DNA of 64,000 bases from positions 1 to 64,000 of the forward strand of contig JAETTM010000012.1 of the NCBI GenBank assembly GCA_021769135.1, given 5' to 3'. The position numbers and the translations under genes are program-made. This document shows positions 26,953-35,458 of this stretch, piece after piece (the first letter of the stretch is position 1; each line of letters begins with the position of its first letter). Below the pieces are notes generated by a model. It had not been told where the DNA came from. It searched no databases and saw only the letters and a list, made by a program, of their open reading frames with translations. Source of the stretch: Lachnospiraceae bacterium (GTDB taxonomy: Bacteria; Bacillota; Clostridia; Lachnospirales; Lachnospiraceae).

Positions 26953-27008
26953 TCCAAGTCCATGTTAGCACAAAAAAATGCGCACAGCAACTGCGCGCAC
27001 TTGAAAAT
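26953..27008 (-). terminator. 56-bp repeat with terminator, copy 2
   Basis: On the minus strand TGCGCGCA and TGTGCGCA form the stem, with a 6-base loop and seven T following. It lies 27 bases after the stop of the GH32 gene and should end the fructoside operon. It differs from copy 1 at one base, which here improves the stem. Confidence 0.8.
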
Positions 27009-27034
27009 TGAACCCCAAAATTGATTTCGTATGC

Positions 27035-28528
27035 TTAAATGTCCAAATCATATTTTTCAATATCCATCCTTACCGTACCCTCTGCCAAAAACGATATACC
27101 ATCCGCCGTTTGTTCCGTATATATGATAGCCGTCAGCACATGCTCGCCGTCATTTACAAAAACCTCTGCACTGAACCTGTCTAAAATAATTCTCAATTTC
27201 AGCTTACCGCCCTCACTCCTCACCAAACTTCTCCTTTGATGAATAATGGCCCTTCTCGAACCCGAAAATTTCCTGTCTATTTTTAAGATAGAATCTTCCG
27301 GGTGGAAGCTAAGGGATGTCTGGAACTTATCGTTCTGGGCAAACCGCACGGCAAATTTCCGGTAAATATCCTGTTCCTTTTCCGGCCGAAGGGTCAACTC
27401 CATATCCACGCGCCTTCCTTTGATGCCTTCCAAACAAACCGTTCCCGAAACGGGCACGCCCTCATATGCCACCTTATTCCTCCTTAAGTTTTCCAATTCT
27501 CTAATCGGCTTCTGATACAGCCGCCCACCCCTTACAGACAATTCCCTCGGCAGGCTCATCTGCCCAAACCATGAAATATTCTGCGCCCGGAAATTACAAG
27601 TATCCCAGTTCTGCATCCAGCCTATCATGATGCGGCGTCCATCCGGCGCCAATATTGTCTGGGGCGCATAAAAATCAATGCCATAATCAATGGATTGGTT
27701 ATATTGTTCCGAAAATGTATTCTCCCCCTCATCAAAGTTCCCTATCAAACATAACGTTCCGTTCCCATTATGATATTCAAACCCCACAGGAAGCATGTCC
27801 ATAGGGCTGGTAAGCAAAAGCCATTTCCCATCCAGTTGGAAAAAATCGGGGCATTCCCACATTTTCCCGAATCTGTTCCCATTTTCTATCAGCACCTTTT
27901 CATATTTCCATGCAAAGCCATCCTGGCTGGTAAACAGTAAAATCTGCCCGCTGCCATCCGCCCCCCGGTTGCCGATTACGCAGCAATAGCTTCCATCTTC
28001 CTTCCTCCACATTTTCGGGTCACGGAAATCGTATTTGCTGCCCCCTTCCGGCAAATCCCCGGAATCTATCACAGGATTTTTCCCATATTTCTCATAGTCG
28101 ATTCCATCCCCTGCCGCTAGGCATTGGGTTTGTATTTCCCTTGTTTCTCCATTTATACAATGCTCTTTCACTACTCCTGTATACATTAAAAGCTGCCTGC
28201 CATCATCCAAGGTGACGGCGCTTCCCGAAAAACACCCATCCTTATCATACAATTCATCCGGCGCCAAAGCTGCCGGAAGATATTCCCAATGTAAAAGGTC
28301 TTCGCTCACCGCATGGCCCCAATGCATAGGCCCCCAATGAGAATCATATGGATGATATTGATAAAACATATGATACTTCCCATCATAATAAGAAAAACCA
28401 TTCGGGTCATTCATCCACCCCGTACGGGCCGATAAATGAAAGGCCGGCCTCTCCCGCACGGATATCATTTTCTCCATATTTTCTTCATATTTCCGTGCAT
28501 CACGCAATATCTGACTCATCACTTTCAT
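27035..28528 (-). CDS. beta-fructofuranosidase / sucrose-6-phosphate hydrolase, GH32
   Basis: This 497-residue GH32 enzyme has the nucleophile D41 in GWMNDPNG, the transition-state stabiliser in FRDPKMW and the acid/base Glu in WECPDFF. A C-terminal beta-sandwich ends with SAEVFVNDGEHVLTAII. No signal peptide is seen, so it cleaves imported fructosides in the cytoplasm. The start at 28528 is chosen because GGAG lies 6 bases upstream; longer versions overlap the preceding regulator gene. It is last in an operon with an ABC importer rather than a PTS, so the natural substrate is probably unphosphorylated fructo-oligosaccharide or sucrose (inference). Confidence 0.92.
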   Translation of the reverse strand: MKVMSQILRDARKYEENMEKMISVRERPAFHLSARTGWMNDPNGFSYYDGKYHMFYQYHPYDSHWGPMHWGHAVSEDLLHWEYLPAALAPDELYDKDGCFSGSAVTLDDGRQLLMYTGVVKEHCINGETREIQTQCLAAGDGIDYEKYGKNPVIDSGDLPEGGSKYDFRDPKMWRKEDGSYCCVIGNRGADGSGQILLFTSQDGFAWKYEKVLIENGNRFGKMWECPDFFQLDGKWLLLTSPMDMLPVGFEYHNGNGTLCLIGNFDEGENTFSEQYNQSIDYGIDFYAPQTILAPDGRRIMIGWMQNWDTCNFRAQNISWFGQMSLPRELSVRGGRLYQKPIRELENLRRNKVAYEGVPVSGTVCLEGIKGRRVDMELTLRPEKEQDIYRKFAVRFAQNDKFQTSLSFHPEDSILKIDRKFSGSRRAIIHQRRSLVRSEGGKLKLRIILDRFSAEVFVNDGEHVLTAIIYTEQTADGISFLAEGTVRMDIEKYDLDI

Positions 28529-28562
28529 TATTTTCTCCATTTCCTTGCATCTTTTTGTTTTT

Positions 28563-30074
28563 TTAATTTTTCCTTCCTCTATATTCCTCCGGCGTAACCC
28601 CATATGTCTTCTTAAAATATTGAATAAACCGGGAAACATCGTTATATCCTGAAAGCATCGCCACATCGCTGATTTTCAGCAAATCGCTTTCCAGAAGCTC
28701 CTTCGCCTTCCTCATACGGAATTCCATCAGATAGCTGGAAAAAGTCTGCCCGGTTTCATTTTTAAAAAGCCTGCTCAAATAACTACTGTTCATAAAATAT
28801 TTATGTTCTGCCAGTTCCCCAATCGAAATATTGCTTTGATAATTCTGAGCGATATACCCCAGGATTTCCGCTACAATATAATGATATTTTTTCCCTTCCT
28901 GTTCCTCGCACATGGTTCTTACTATGTTCAGCACATAATCCTCCACTTCGGAAAGCGTATGATAACGGTATAAATCCGTGCGGTAGGAAAAGAGCATATA
29001 TCCGGGGTTCCCATCCTCTGTACGGCCTCCGGTCCTGCAAAACAATCGATAGAGAAGATTGAAAATGCCGCTGATTGTCACATATAAGGTGTACGCATTT
29101 TTGCAGTTTTCCATAAGCTCTCTCGTAATTTTCTCCGCCTGCAGGCACCTTCTCTCCACAATGGCTTCTTCCAGCATTTGCTCCTTCTCCTTGCCAAGCA
29201 GGTTTTCCGGTTTGAAGTCGGCCGCAAACTCAAATACTTTTTTCCATCCTTCCACCAGCCTCTGGTTTATGGCATATACCGCTTCCTGATAAGCCTTTGG
29301 GCAATGCTCCATTTGCGTATGGCCTAAGCTCATCCCCACAGTCAATTCCCCCAGCCCTAAAATATCGGCATGGGTTACAAAATTATTCAGCTTCCCTGCG
29401 ATTTCCTCCCTTTTCCCGAAAAGAATCAGCACATTTTCCTCAAACCGGTTAAAATAAAAACATTCGCCCTGAAACTGCTGCTTAAGCTTCTGCAGCAGGC
29501 GTTCCCCTTCCCGGGTTTCCGACCAGCCTTCTTCGCTCCTACCTTGTATGACGGCCAGGTAAAAGACTTTCCCCGCATTTTTTCGAAAGGCCGGCTCCAA
29601 AAACATTTTCCTCCAACCCTCATGGGCGGCAATCTCCTCTATGCTCAAGAATTGCAGAGTCCTCTTTATCATCATCTTCTGCATCTTTTCTTCATACTTT
29701 TTTTGCCCCCTGCTGATTTTTTCCAATGCCTCCCGCAGTTCTTCCTTCTGCACCGGCTTCACCAGATAGTTGCTCACTCCAAAGCTAATCGCCTTTCTCG
29801 CATACTCGAACTCATTATATCCCGATATAATAATGACTTCTATTTGAGATTCCTGCTCGAATAAATATTGTGCCAAATGCAGGCCGTCCATTTCCGGCAT
29901 TTTTACATCCGTCAGCACCACATCGATTTCATCCGGATGTTCCTCCAAATATTCCAACACCTGTATACCATTCTCGAAATCCCCCATAATCTCCACATCC
30001 GGGTTCGCCTGGAGCACCTTTTTTGCCATAGCTTTCCGCGCATAAAATTCGTCATCTGCAATTAGAATCTTCAA
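28563..30074 (-). CDS. YesN-type response regulator with AraC output domain (TTG start)
   Basis: This 503-residue protein has an N-terminal receiver with ADDE near residue 7, the phospho-acceptor D56 in VVLTDVKMPEM and Lys in YLVKPV near 106. A long middle region follows. The C-terminal AraC domain has HKYFMNSSYLSRLFKNETG and DVAMLSGYNDVSRFIQYFKKTYG. The start is TTG at 30074: the receiver begins exactly there, GGAGG lies 7 bases upstream, and no ATG is near. It sits inside the fructoside operon between the YesM kinase and GH32 genes, and probably activates the operon promoter upstream of the binding protein. Confidence 0.92.
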   Translation of the reverse strand: MKILIADDEFYARKAMAKKVLQANPDVEIMGDFENGIQVLEYLEEHPDEIDVVLTDVKMPEMDGLHLAQYLFEQESQIEVIIISGYNEFEYARKAISFGVSNYLVKPVQKEELREALEKISRGQKKYEEKMQKMMIKRTLQFLSIEEIAAHEGWRKMFLEPAFRKNAGKVFYLAVIQGRSEEGWSETREGERLLQKLKQQFQGECFYFNRFEENVLILFGKREEIAGKLNNFVTHADILGLGELTVGMSLGHTQMEHCPKAYQEAVYAINQRLVEGWKKVFEFAADFKPENLLGKEKEQMLEEAIVERRCLQAEKITRELMENCKNAYTLYVTISGIFNLLYRLFCRTGGRTEDGNPGYMLFSYRTDLYRYHTLSEVEDYVLNIVRTMCEEQEGKKYHYIVAEILGYIAQNYQSNISIGELAEHKYFMNSSYLSRLFKNETGQTFSSYLMEFRMRKAKELLESDLLKISDVAMLSGYNDVSRFIQYFKKTYGVTPEEYRGRKN

Positions 30075-30109
30075 AGCCGTTCCTCCTGTTTCCCCTTCCC
30101 TGTAAAAGT

Positions 30110-31945
30110 TCAGATGCTTTCGCCCTCACTGTCATCCTGCCATTCCATTTTTCGTATCCTGATTTGAATCTCTGTATATTCTCCCTCTTCGCTCCATATT
30201 TGTATCCCATATTCTTTGCCATACAGATTTTTGATACGCGCATTTACATTCCTTAAGCCAATCCCTTTGTCCACATGGTTGACAAGCGTTCCCGTGTCCG
30301 TCTGTGCCAATTCCCTGTTCAGTTCTTCCGCCTGCTCCGCTTTCATCCCCACGCCGTTATCCCGCAGACGGAATATAATATCTTTCCCATCCTCCTGGGC
30401 AGTCAGGCTGACCGTATTAATCTCTTTCATTTTTCCAAACGCATGCTGGAGGGAATTCTCCGCCAATGGCTGAAGCAGGAATTTCAGCATCTTCTTTTCT
30501 TCCACCTCCGGGTCAATCCTATATTCGAATCGGTATTTTCCCGGAAAACGTATGGCCTGTATTTCCAGATAATTTTTCACATGCTGGATTTCTTTTCGTA
30601 CTGGTACTATGTCGTCCCCTTTTATATTATACTGGAACATGCCGGAAAGGTTATCCGCAATCTTCACGATTTCCTCAATATCCGACAATGCGGCAATGGA
30701 ACTGATTGTATTTAATGTATTATAAAGGAAATGGGGATTAATCTGGAACTGCAGCATTTTTAGTTCCGTCTGTTTCTGGTTAATCTGGTAAATATAAATT
30801 TTTTCAATGCTGTCATTAATCCGCTTCCCCATCTCGTTGTAGCTTCTGAAAAGCAGCCCCATCTCATCCTGCCAGCTGTATTTTTCCTGTTCCAGCAAAT
30901 TCACCTTCCCCTTGTCTACCTGGCCCATAGCCTTTGCAAGAATCATAACCGGGCGGCTAATCTGGCCAGCCAGATAAATCCCCAGAAAAACAGCCGTAAT
31001 CAGCAGCATAATCATTGCGCTGAAAATCCCCACCATATTCTTCCAACCCGATGCATAGATATCCGACAAAGGCATCCAGGCCATAATCTGCCAGTCCGTT
31101 GTCTCATTCCGGACACTGGCCGCCAGGCATTTTTTCCCCCGCATGGTAAATTCCCCCGGCTCGGCCCTGCTGCCTTTCAGGAAATCCCTGACGGCCGCTC
31201 TCTCCCCCTCATCCATCTGTTCCCAGGCCCCTTCCTCCCAACCTTCGGAGTCATAAATCACTTCCTGGTTTCCGTCGAAAATCAAAAGCTTGGTCCGGGA
31301 AGTCTTTGATTCCGCCAGACGGTCCAGCATCTGCCGGATGCTTGAAAAATTCAAATCGATATATAAGGTTCCGATATAATCCTCCTGATTGATATCATAC
31401 ATTTTGCTGATACTGGTTACCATTTCAAAGGGAAGGAGGTAGATTTCTTCCTGATAGACCCCTGTGTAATATACTTTGTTTTTGTCCGTCCAATCCTGCG
31501 CCTTATCAATTTCTTCCATCTTTTCCAGATAGGCATCATTGTTTGTCAGCACATTGGAGTAGACATCCCCATATTCGTTCACAATTGTCGCCCGCACAAC
31601 ATATTGGTTCATATTCGTCATATGATTTAGGGCCCGTTCAATATAATCATTTTCGTCCAGCAGTTCCTCCATGGATTTATCTTCCATGGAACGGCGGAGC
31701 ATATGTTTAATCTTATCATCTATAAAATGCAGAAAACGGATTCTGTCCATATTGGACACAATCACGTCTGTGCTCATGCTGACCTGTTCTCCAAACTGAT
31801 ACATATAACTATAGCTTTCCTCTTTGGCGCTCTCCATGCTTTTGAGGATATATATCGCTATCAGAAGGCAGGAAATGCCGATGAACAGGATATAAGAACT
31901 GAGTATCTTTTTTTTGAAAGACATTTTCTTAATATAATCCAGCAT
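30110..31945 (-). CDS. YesM-type sensor histidine kinase
   Basis: This protein of about 611 residues has a membrane segment (about 15-36), an extracytoplasmic sensor region to about 300, a second membrane segment (303-325), a HAMP domain and the kinase domain with the acceptor His in LQFQINPHFLYNTLNTI (about H405). ATPase motifs are LQPLAENSLQHAF, LRDNGVGM and GIGLRNVNARI. The second ATG (31945) is preferred because GGGGG lies 6 bases before it. It is co-transcribed with the permeases (20 bases apart) and the regulator downstream, an order unlike the other two loci, where the pair precedes the transporter. Confidence 0.92.
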   Translation of the reverse strand: MLDYIKKMSFKKKILSSYILFIGISCLLIAIYILKSMESAKEESYSYMYQFGEQVSMSTDVIVSNMDRIRFLHFIDDKIKHMLRRSMEDKSMEELLDENDYIERALNHMTNMNQYVVRATIVNEYGDVYSNVLTNNDAYLEKMEEIDKAQDWTDKNKVYYTGVYQEEIYLLPFEMVTSISKMYDINQEDYIGTLYIDLNFSSIRQMLDRLAESKTSRTKLLIFDGNQEVIYDSEGWEEGAWEQMDEGERAAVRDFLKGSRAEPGEFTMRGKKCLAASVRNETTDWQIMAWMPLSDIYASGWKNMVGIFSAMIMLLITAVFLGIYLAGQISRPVMILAKAMGQVDKGKVNLLEQEKYSWQDEMGLLFRSYNEMGKRINDSIEKIYIYQINQKQTELKMLQFQINPHFLYNTLNTISSIAALSDIEEIVKIADNLSGMFQYNIKGDDIVPVRKEIQHVKNYLEIQAIRFPGKYRFEYRIDPEVEEKKMLKFLLQPLAENSLQHAFGKMKEINTVSLTAQEDGKDIIFRLRDNGVGMKAEQAEELNRELAQTDTGTLVNHVDKGIGLRNVNARIKNLYGKEYGIQIWSEEGEYTEIQIRIRKMEWQDDSEGESI

Positions 31946-31965
31946 CGGCATCCCCCTATCTGTCC

Positions 31966-32805
31966 TTATGACTTTACAGCCCCTGCCGTCAGGCCTTTCA
32001 CAATATTCTTCTGTGCCAGTATATAGGCTATCAGCACCGGCACCATAGCAATCAGGTAAGAAGCGAAAGCCATATTATAGTCAAAAGAATACTGTGATTT
32101 AAAATTGTACTGGAACAGCGGCAATGTCCAGGTATCCGGCAATTTATTCAATATCATCAAAGGCATCTGGAAATCATTCCACACCCACAAGGCGTTCAAT
32201 ACAATGACCGTAGAAGTCATAGGCTTTAATAGCGGCAAAACTACTTTCACATAGGCCTGAATCGTTGTACAGCCGTCAATGTAAGCTGCCTCTTCCAAAT
32301 CTACCGGCACATTCTGGATATAGTTTACCAGAAGGAATACGCCTTGCATAGCCGCATAAGTTACATGAAGCAAAATCAGCCCAAATTTATTTGACATCCC
32401 CAGGCCCCCCATAAATTGCACCAGGGGAACCATGATAACCTGGAAAGGCACAAACATTCCAAGGACGATAAAGCCAAAAATAAATTTGTAATATACATGC
32501 CGCTTCATATTGCGGGCAATCGCATAGGAAATCATTGTTACCAGTATATAAATCAAAATCAAAGAACTTACTGTAACCACTACCGAATTCATGAAATATT
32601 TGAAATACCCGGCCTTTGCAAACACCGTTTTAAAGTTTTCCAGATATAAGCTTTTCGGGAAGGAAAAGAAATTCTGCGCCGACTCCTGCGGTGTTTTGAA
32701 TGCCGTAATCAAGGTTACGTAAAACGGAAGAAGGATTATGAGGGCCCCTGCTGCCGCTATCAGGTAAGACACGGTTCTGCTCGCTATATGTTTACTCTTC
32801 GCCAT
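31966..32805 (-). CDS. carbohydrate ABC transporter permease (MalG type)
   Basis: This 279-residue membrane protein has six spans and the EAA loop DLEEAAYIDGCTTIQAYVKVVLPLLKP near residue 185. It ends in NIVKGLTAGAVKS, the usual G-subunit ending. The ATG at 32805 lies one base after the TGA of the F-type permease (TGATATG arrangement), so translation of the two is probably coupled; GTG three codons earlier is the alternative start. It works with the permease at 32807 and the lipoprotein at 33692. No ATPase gene is present. Confidence 0.92.
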   Translation of the reverse strand: MAKSKHIASRTVSYLIAAAGALIILLPFYVTLITAFKTPQESAQNFFSFPKSLYLENFKTVFAKAGYFKYFMNSVVVTVSSLILIYILVTMISYAIARNMKRHVYYKFIFGFIVLGMFVPFQVIMVPLVQFMGGLGMSNKFGLILLHVTYAAMQGVFLLVNYIQNVPVDLEEAAYIDGCTTIQAYVKVVLPLLKPMTSTVIVLNALWVWNDFQMPLMILNKLPDTWTLPLFQYNFKSQYSFDYNMAFASYLIAMVPVLIAYILAQKNIVKGLTAGAVKS

Positions 32806-32806
32806 A

Positions 32807-33688
32807 TCAATCACCCACTTTCTTGCTGTTGGACATGCGCATGGTCACTACCGATACCAATGCAATGATAACAAATAAAATCATGGACTCCGCCACGGAA
32901 TACCCGAACTTGCCTTCCTGCATGGCGTGATTATAAATCAATATCCCCACCGACTCCGTGGACTGCATCGGCCCGCCGTCCGTCATAGCCTTGATATAAT
33001 CAAAAGTGGTCAATCCTCCCTTTACACAGGTAACAATCACCATATTTAATACCGGAATCAAGTATGGAATGGTAATGGATTTAAATTTTTCCCAGGCCGA
33101 TGCCCCGTCGATTGACGCAGCCTCATATAAATCCACCGGCACGCTTTGAAGCCCTGCAATCAAAAGGACAATCGGCGTTGCACATCCCTGCCACAAATTG
33201 ACAATCAATATCGCGTACATAGCCAGCTTCGGGCTTCCCAGCCAGCTGGACTGGAAAAGCCCCCATCCTGTAGCTTCTCCAATCGCCGGAATCATCCGGT
33301 AAAATAATTCATTCCATATCAAACCGACCGTTACCAAACTCAAAATCGCAGGCAGGAAATAAATGGAACGGAAAAACCCTCTCGCCTTTATTTTCTGGTT
33401 TAAAACTATCGCGACAATCAATGATATGACTACTGTTGCCACGGTCAGCAAAAACGTATACTTGAAATTAAACACCAGCGCATTCCTGAACCGCTCATCC
33501 TGAAAAATTTTTATGTAGTTTTGGATTCCAATAAAATTGTAGTCAGCGCTTGTTCCCGACCAGTCCGTAAAGCTGTTTTTCATCCCCATCAGCAGAGGCA
33601 CTATGAAAAATACGCAATACATAATGAGAATCGGAAGCGTAAACAGAAACAGCACCTGGTTTCTTTGCACTAATTTTGTCTTCTTCAT
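32807..33688 (-). CDS. sugar ABC transporter permease (MalF type)
   Basis: This 293-residue protein has six membrane spans, the loop LYEAASIDGASAWEKFKSITIPYLIP near residue 195, and MTDGGPMQSTESVGILIYNHA, an F-type signature. GGAG lies 8 bases before the ATG at 33688, and the gene starts only 3 bases after the stop of the binding-protein gene. Together with the G-type subunit it makes the membrane channel of the fructoside importer. Confidence 0.92.
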   Translation of the reverse strand: MKKTKLVQRNQVLFLFTLPILIMYCVFFIVPLLMGMKNSFTDWSGTSADYNFIGIQNYIKIFQDERFRNALVFNFKYTFLLTVATVVISLIVAIVLNQKIKARGFFRSIYFLPAILSLVTVGLIWNELFYRMIPAIGEATGWGLFQSSWLGSPKLAMYAILIVNLWQGCATPIVLLIAGLQSVPVDLYEAASIDGASAWEKFKSITIPYLIPVLNMVIVTCVKGGLTTFDYIKAMTDGGPMQSTESVGILIYNHAMQEGKFGYSVAESMILFVIIALVSVVTMRMSNSKKVGD

Positions 33689-33691
33689 CTT

Positions 33692-34987
33692 TTATTCTCC
33701 GTATAATTCCAAAAATTCATCCTTGTTTTCTGCGAATACCTCCGACAGCTTGGTCAGGAAAGAGTTTACATCCTCGCCGCCCTCCGGCACTATCACCTTC
33801 TGAATCGTGTTCTGCCTTTCGTCAGATACGGCCTTTGGCAGCGCGGTAGCCTGCAAAGCGCCCTTTCCGCCCTCTACCAAATCCACGATTTCCTGCGCAT
33901 CCGGGATATTGGCGGTTACATCCTTCATGCAGGGGAGGGAATAATCGTTGTCCACATACAGCTGCACCATTTCCTTGGATGCTGCAAATTCCACGAATTT
34001 TTTCGCCGCATCCGCATTGGCGCATTTCGCCGAAATAGCCAGGTTTACGTCAATCCCCATGCTTACCTTTGTATCGCCGCTATTGCTGGGGAAGGAGAAC
34101 ATTCCAATATTCATCTCCGGATTAGCCTTTTTAATGGAAGGCAATGCCCAGATTCCCTGCATGAACATACACGATTTCCCGGTAGCGAAATCGCTGATGG
34201 CCTGGTCATAGCCAAGTGCCAGCGTATCCCCCTGCCCATACTGGCGGATTTCAATCACTTTCTGCAGCGTTTCCGCAAACAGGGCATCATCCTGGAAAGT
34301 GGTTGTTCCGTTTGCGATGTCCATATATACCTGTTTTCTGTCTCCCCTGGCCGAGCCGTCGATATTGTCTTCCCAGCACTGCACCAAAGTCCATGAGTCC
34401 TTATCCGGGAACAGGAAAGGCGTTTCCCCATCGACCTGCATCTTTTGGGCCAATGCAATCAGCTCGTCATATGTTTTCGGCACCGTATAGCCTTTTTCTT
34501 CAAATTTATCTTTATTGTAGTAAACCCCGCTGAAATTGGCGGAAATCGGAACCACATAATTTTTCCCTTTAAATTTTATTGCCTCCTTATAATTGTCCAC
34601 CACCTGATTCAGGCAATCCATCCCGGTTAAATCCAGGAAATGCCCTTCCTTCATAAACTGCATTGTATTGGAATCCTGCATGCCTCCCACCTGGATAATG
34701 TCCGGCAAATCCCCCGTTGCCGCGCGCGACATCAGTACGCTGGTGGAATCCGGCACGATATTCTGTGTCACTACGATTTCGTCCTGGCTTGCGTTGAATT
34801 CGGCGATAATCTTGTCAAAAGTATCCGCCGCTTCCCTCTTCTGGGTAAAAAACTCCAGTTCAATCTTCCCGGAGTTCCCCGCAGCGCTCTCGCCCCCGTT
34901 GCTGTCTCCCGAACTGCCGCACCCCGCAAGCAGCCCCGTTGCCAATACCGCACTTATCAACAAAGCCGTTACTTTTTTTGCTTTCAT
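33692..34987 (-). CDS. extracellular solute-binding lipoprotein (family 1)
   Basis: This protein of about 431 residues has a signal peptide with lipobox LAGC followed by a Gly/Ser-rich linker. The mature sequence has IELEFFTQKREAAD, GVYYNKDKFEEKGYTVPKTYDEL and GKSCMFMQGIWALP, all typical of sugar-binding proteins. The start at 34987 is chosen because AAGGAGG ends 9 bases upstream; a longer version would begin with Arg-rich codons that are really the ribosome binding site. It is the first gene of the fructoside operon. The ligand, fructo-oligosaccharide or sucrose, is inferred from the GH32 gene downstream. Confidence 0.92.
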   Translation of the reverse strand: MKAKKVTALLISAVLATGLLAGCGSSGDSNGGESAAGNSGKIELEFFTQKREAADTFDKIIAEFNASQDEIVVTQNIVPDSTSVLMSRAATGDLPDIIQVGGMQDSNTMQFMKEGHFLDLTGMDCLNQVVDNYKEAIKFKGKNYVVPISANFSGVYYNKDKFEEKGYTVPKTYDELIALAQKMQVDGETPFLFPDKDSWTLVQCWEDNIDGSARGDRKQVYMDIANGTTTFQDDALFAETLQKVIEIRQYGQGDTLALGYDQAISDFATGKSCMFMQGIWALPSIKKANPEMNIGMFSFPSNSGDTKVSMGIDVNLAISAKCANADAAKKFVEFAASKEMVQLYVDNDYSLPCMKDVTANIPDAQEIVDLVEGGKGALQATALPKAVSDERQNTIQKVIVPEGGEDVNSFLTKLSEVFAENKDEFLELYGE

Positions 34988-35025
34988 CGATTCTTTCCTC
35001 CTTGTTCTTCGCATTTAGTAATTAA

Positions 35026-35063
35026 ATTATAAAAAAAAGGCGCAGTTTCGTATATGCGCCTTT
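35026..35063 (-). terminator. hairpin overlapping the region before the fructoside operon
   Basis: AAAGGCGCA (35036-35044) and TGCGCCTTT (35055-35063) form a perfect 9-bp stem. On the minus strand it is followed by TTTTT and then TATAAT (35031-35026), a possible -10 box of the fructoside operon without a clear -35. It would stop transcripts coming from the relic genes upstream, or act as an attenuator. Confidence 0.55.
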
Positions 35064-35115
35064 CTACTTTTTCATATGCATGTTTTTACCAATGCGGAGG
35101 GGGATATGCAAATTT

Positions 35116-35226
35116 TTACCAGTCAATGCACTCATCTGCTACCCCAATTGCATCCCCCATTCGGACAGGAATTTCTTCTCCCTTCCCCATTTGTTCCATA
35201 GAATGTTGGTTTAACCTTTCATCCAT
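35116..35226 (-). CDS. short 36-residue ORF after the relic binding-protein gene
   Basis: An ATG at 35226 overlaps the end of the relic gene in the arrangement AATGGATGA and runs for 36 codons to a TAA at 35116-35118. The peptide begins MDERLNQHSMEQMG and ends VADECIDW. I do not recognise it. It may be a genuine small gene, the stump of a longer one, or chance. A direct repeat, ATATGCA..TTTTTACCA, flanks its end at about 35076-35121. Confidence 0.3.
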   Translation of the reverse strand: MDERLNQHSMEQMGKGEEIPVRMGDAIGVADECIDW

Positions 35227-35383
35227 TCTCACTTATATAAATGCTCATACGTGACTGAATGATTTTCGCCACATCTTCCGCTGACTTCTGACCATTAAAA
35301 TATGCGGCGGCTTCCTCATTTACAATTTTCAACAAGCTCTCTGCTGCACTGTTTGCCCTTTTATCTATACTCAATATAAAAAC
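35219..35383 (-). pseudogene. C-terminal remnant of a sugar-binding protein gene
   Basis: Translated on the minus strand, this stretch gives KRANSAAESLLKIV, NEEAAAYFNGQKSAED and VAKIIQSRMSIYISENG followed by TGA at 35219-35221. That is the usual C-terminal end of family-1 solute-binding proteins. No N-terminal part exists: the frame degenerates near 35371-35385, immediately before the promoter of the plus-strand AAA gene. It is the relic of a transporter gene that lost its 5' part, plausibly when the AAA gene arrived. About 50 residues are recognisable. Confidence 0.75.
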
Positions 35384-35394
35384 CCCGGGAACGA

Positions 35395-35423
35395 TTGATT
35401 TTCATAAGCAAAACAGATATACT
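35395..35423 (+). promoter_or_regulatory. promoter of the AAA/nuclease gene at 35459
   Basis: TTGATT (35395-35400) and TATACT (35418-35423) are separated by 17 bases. The ribosome binding site GGAGG at 35445-35449 follows, 9 bases before the ATG. The promoter starts about 10 bases beyond the last recognisable codon of the relic gene on the other strand. Confidence 0.6.
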
Positions 35424-35458
35424 ATTAGCAAAAGATATAAAGCTGGAGGAACGCAAAT

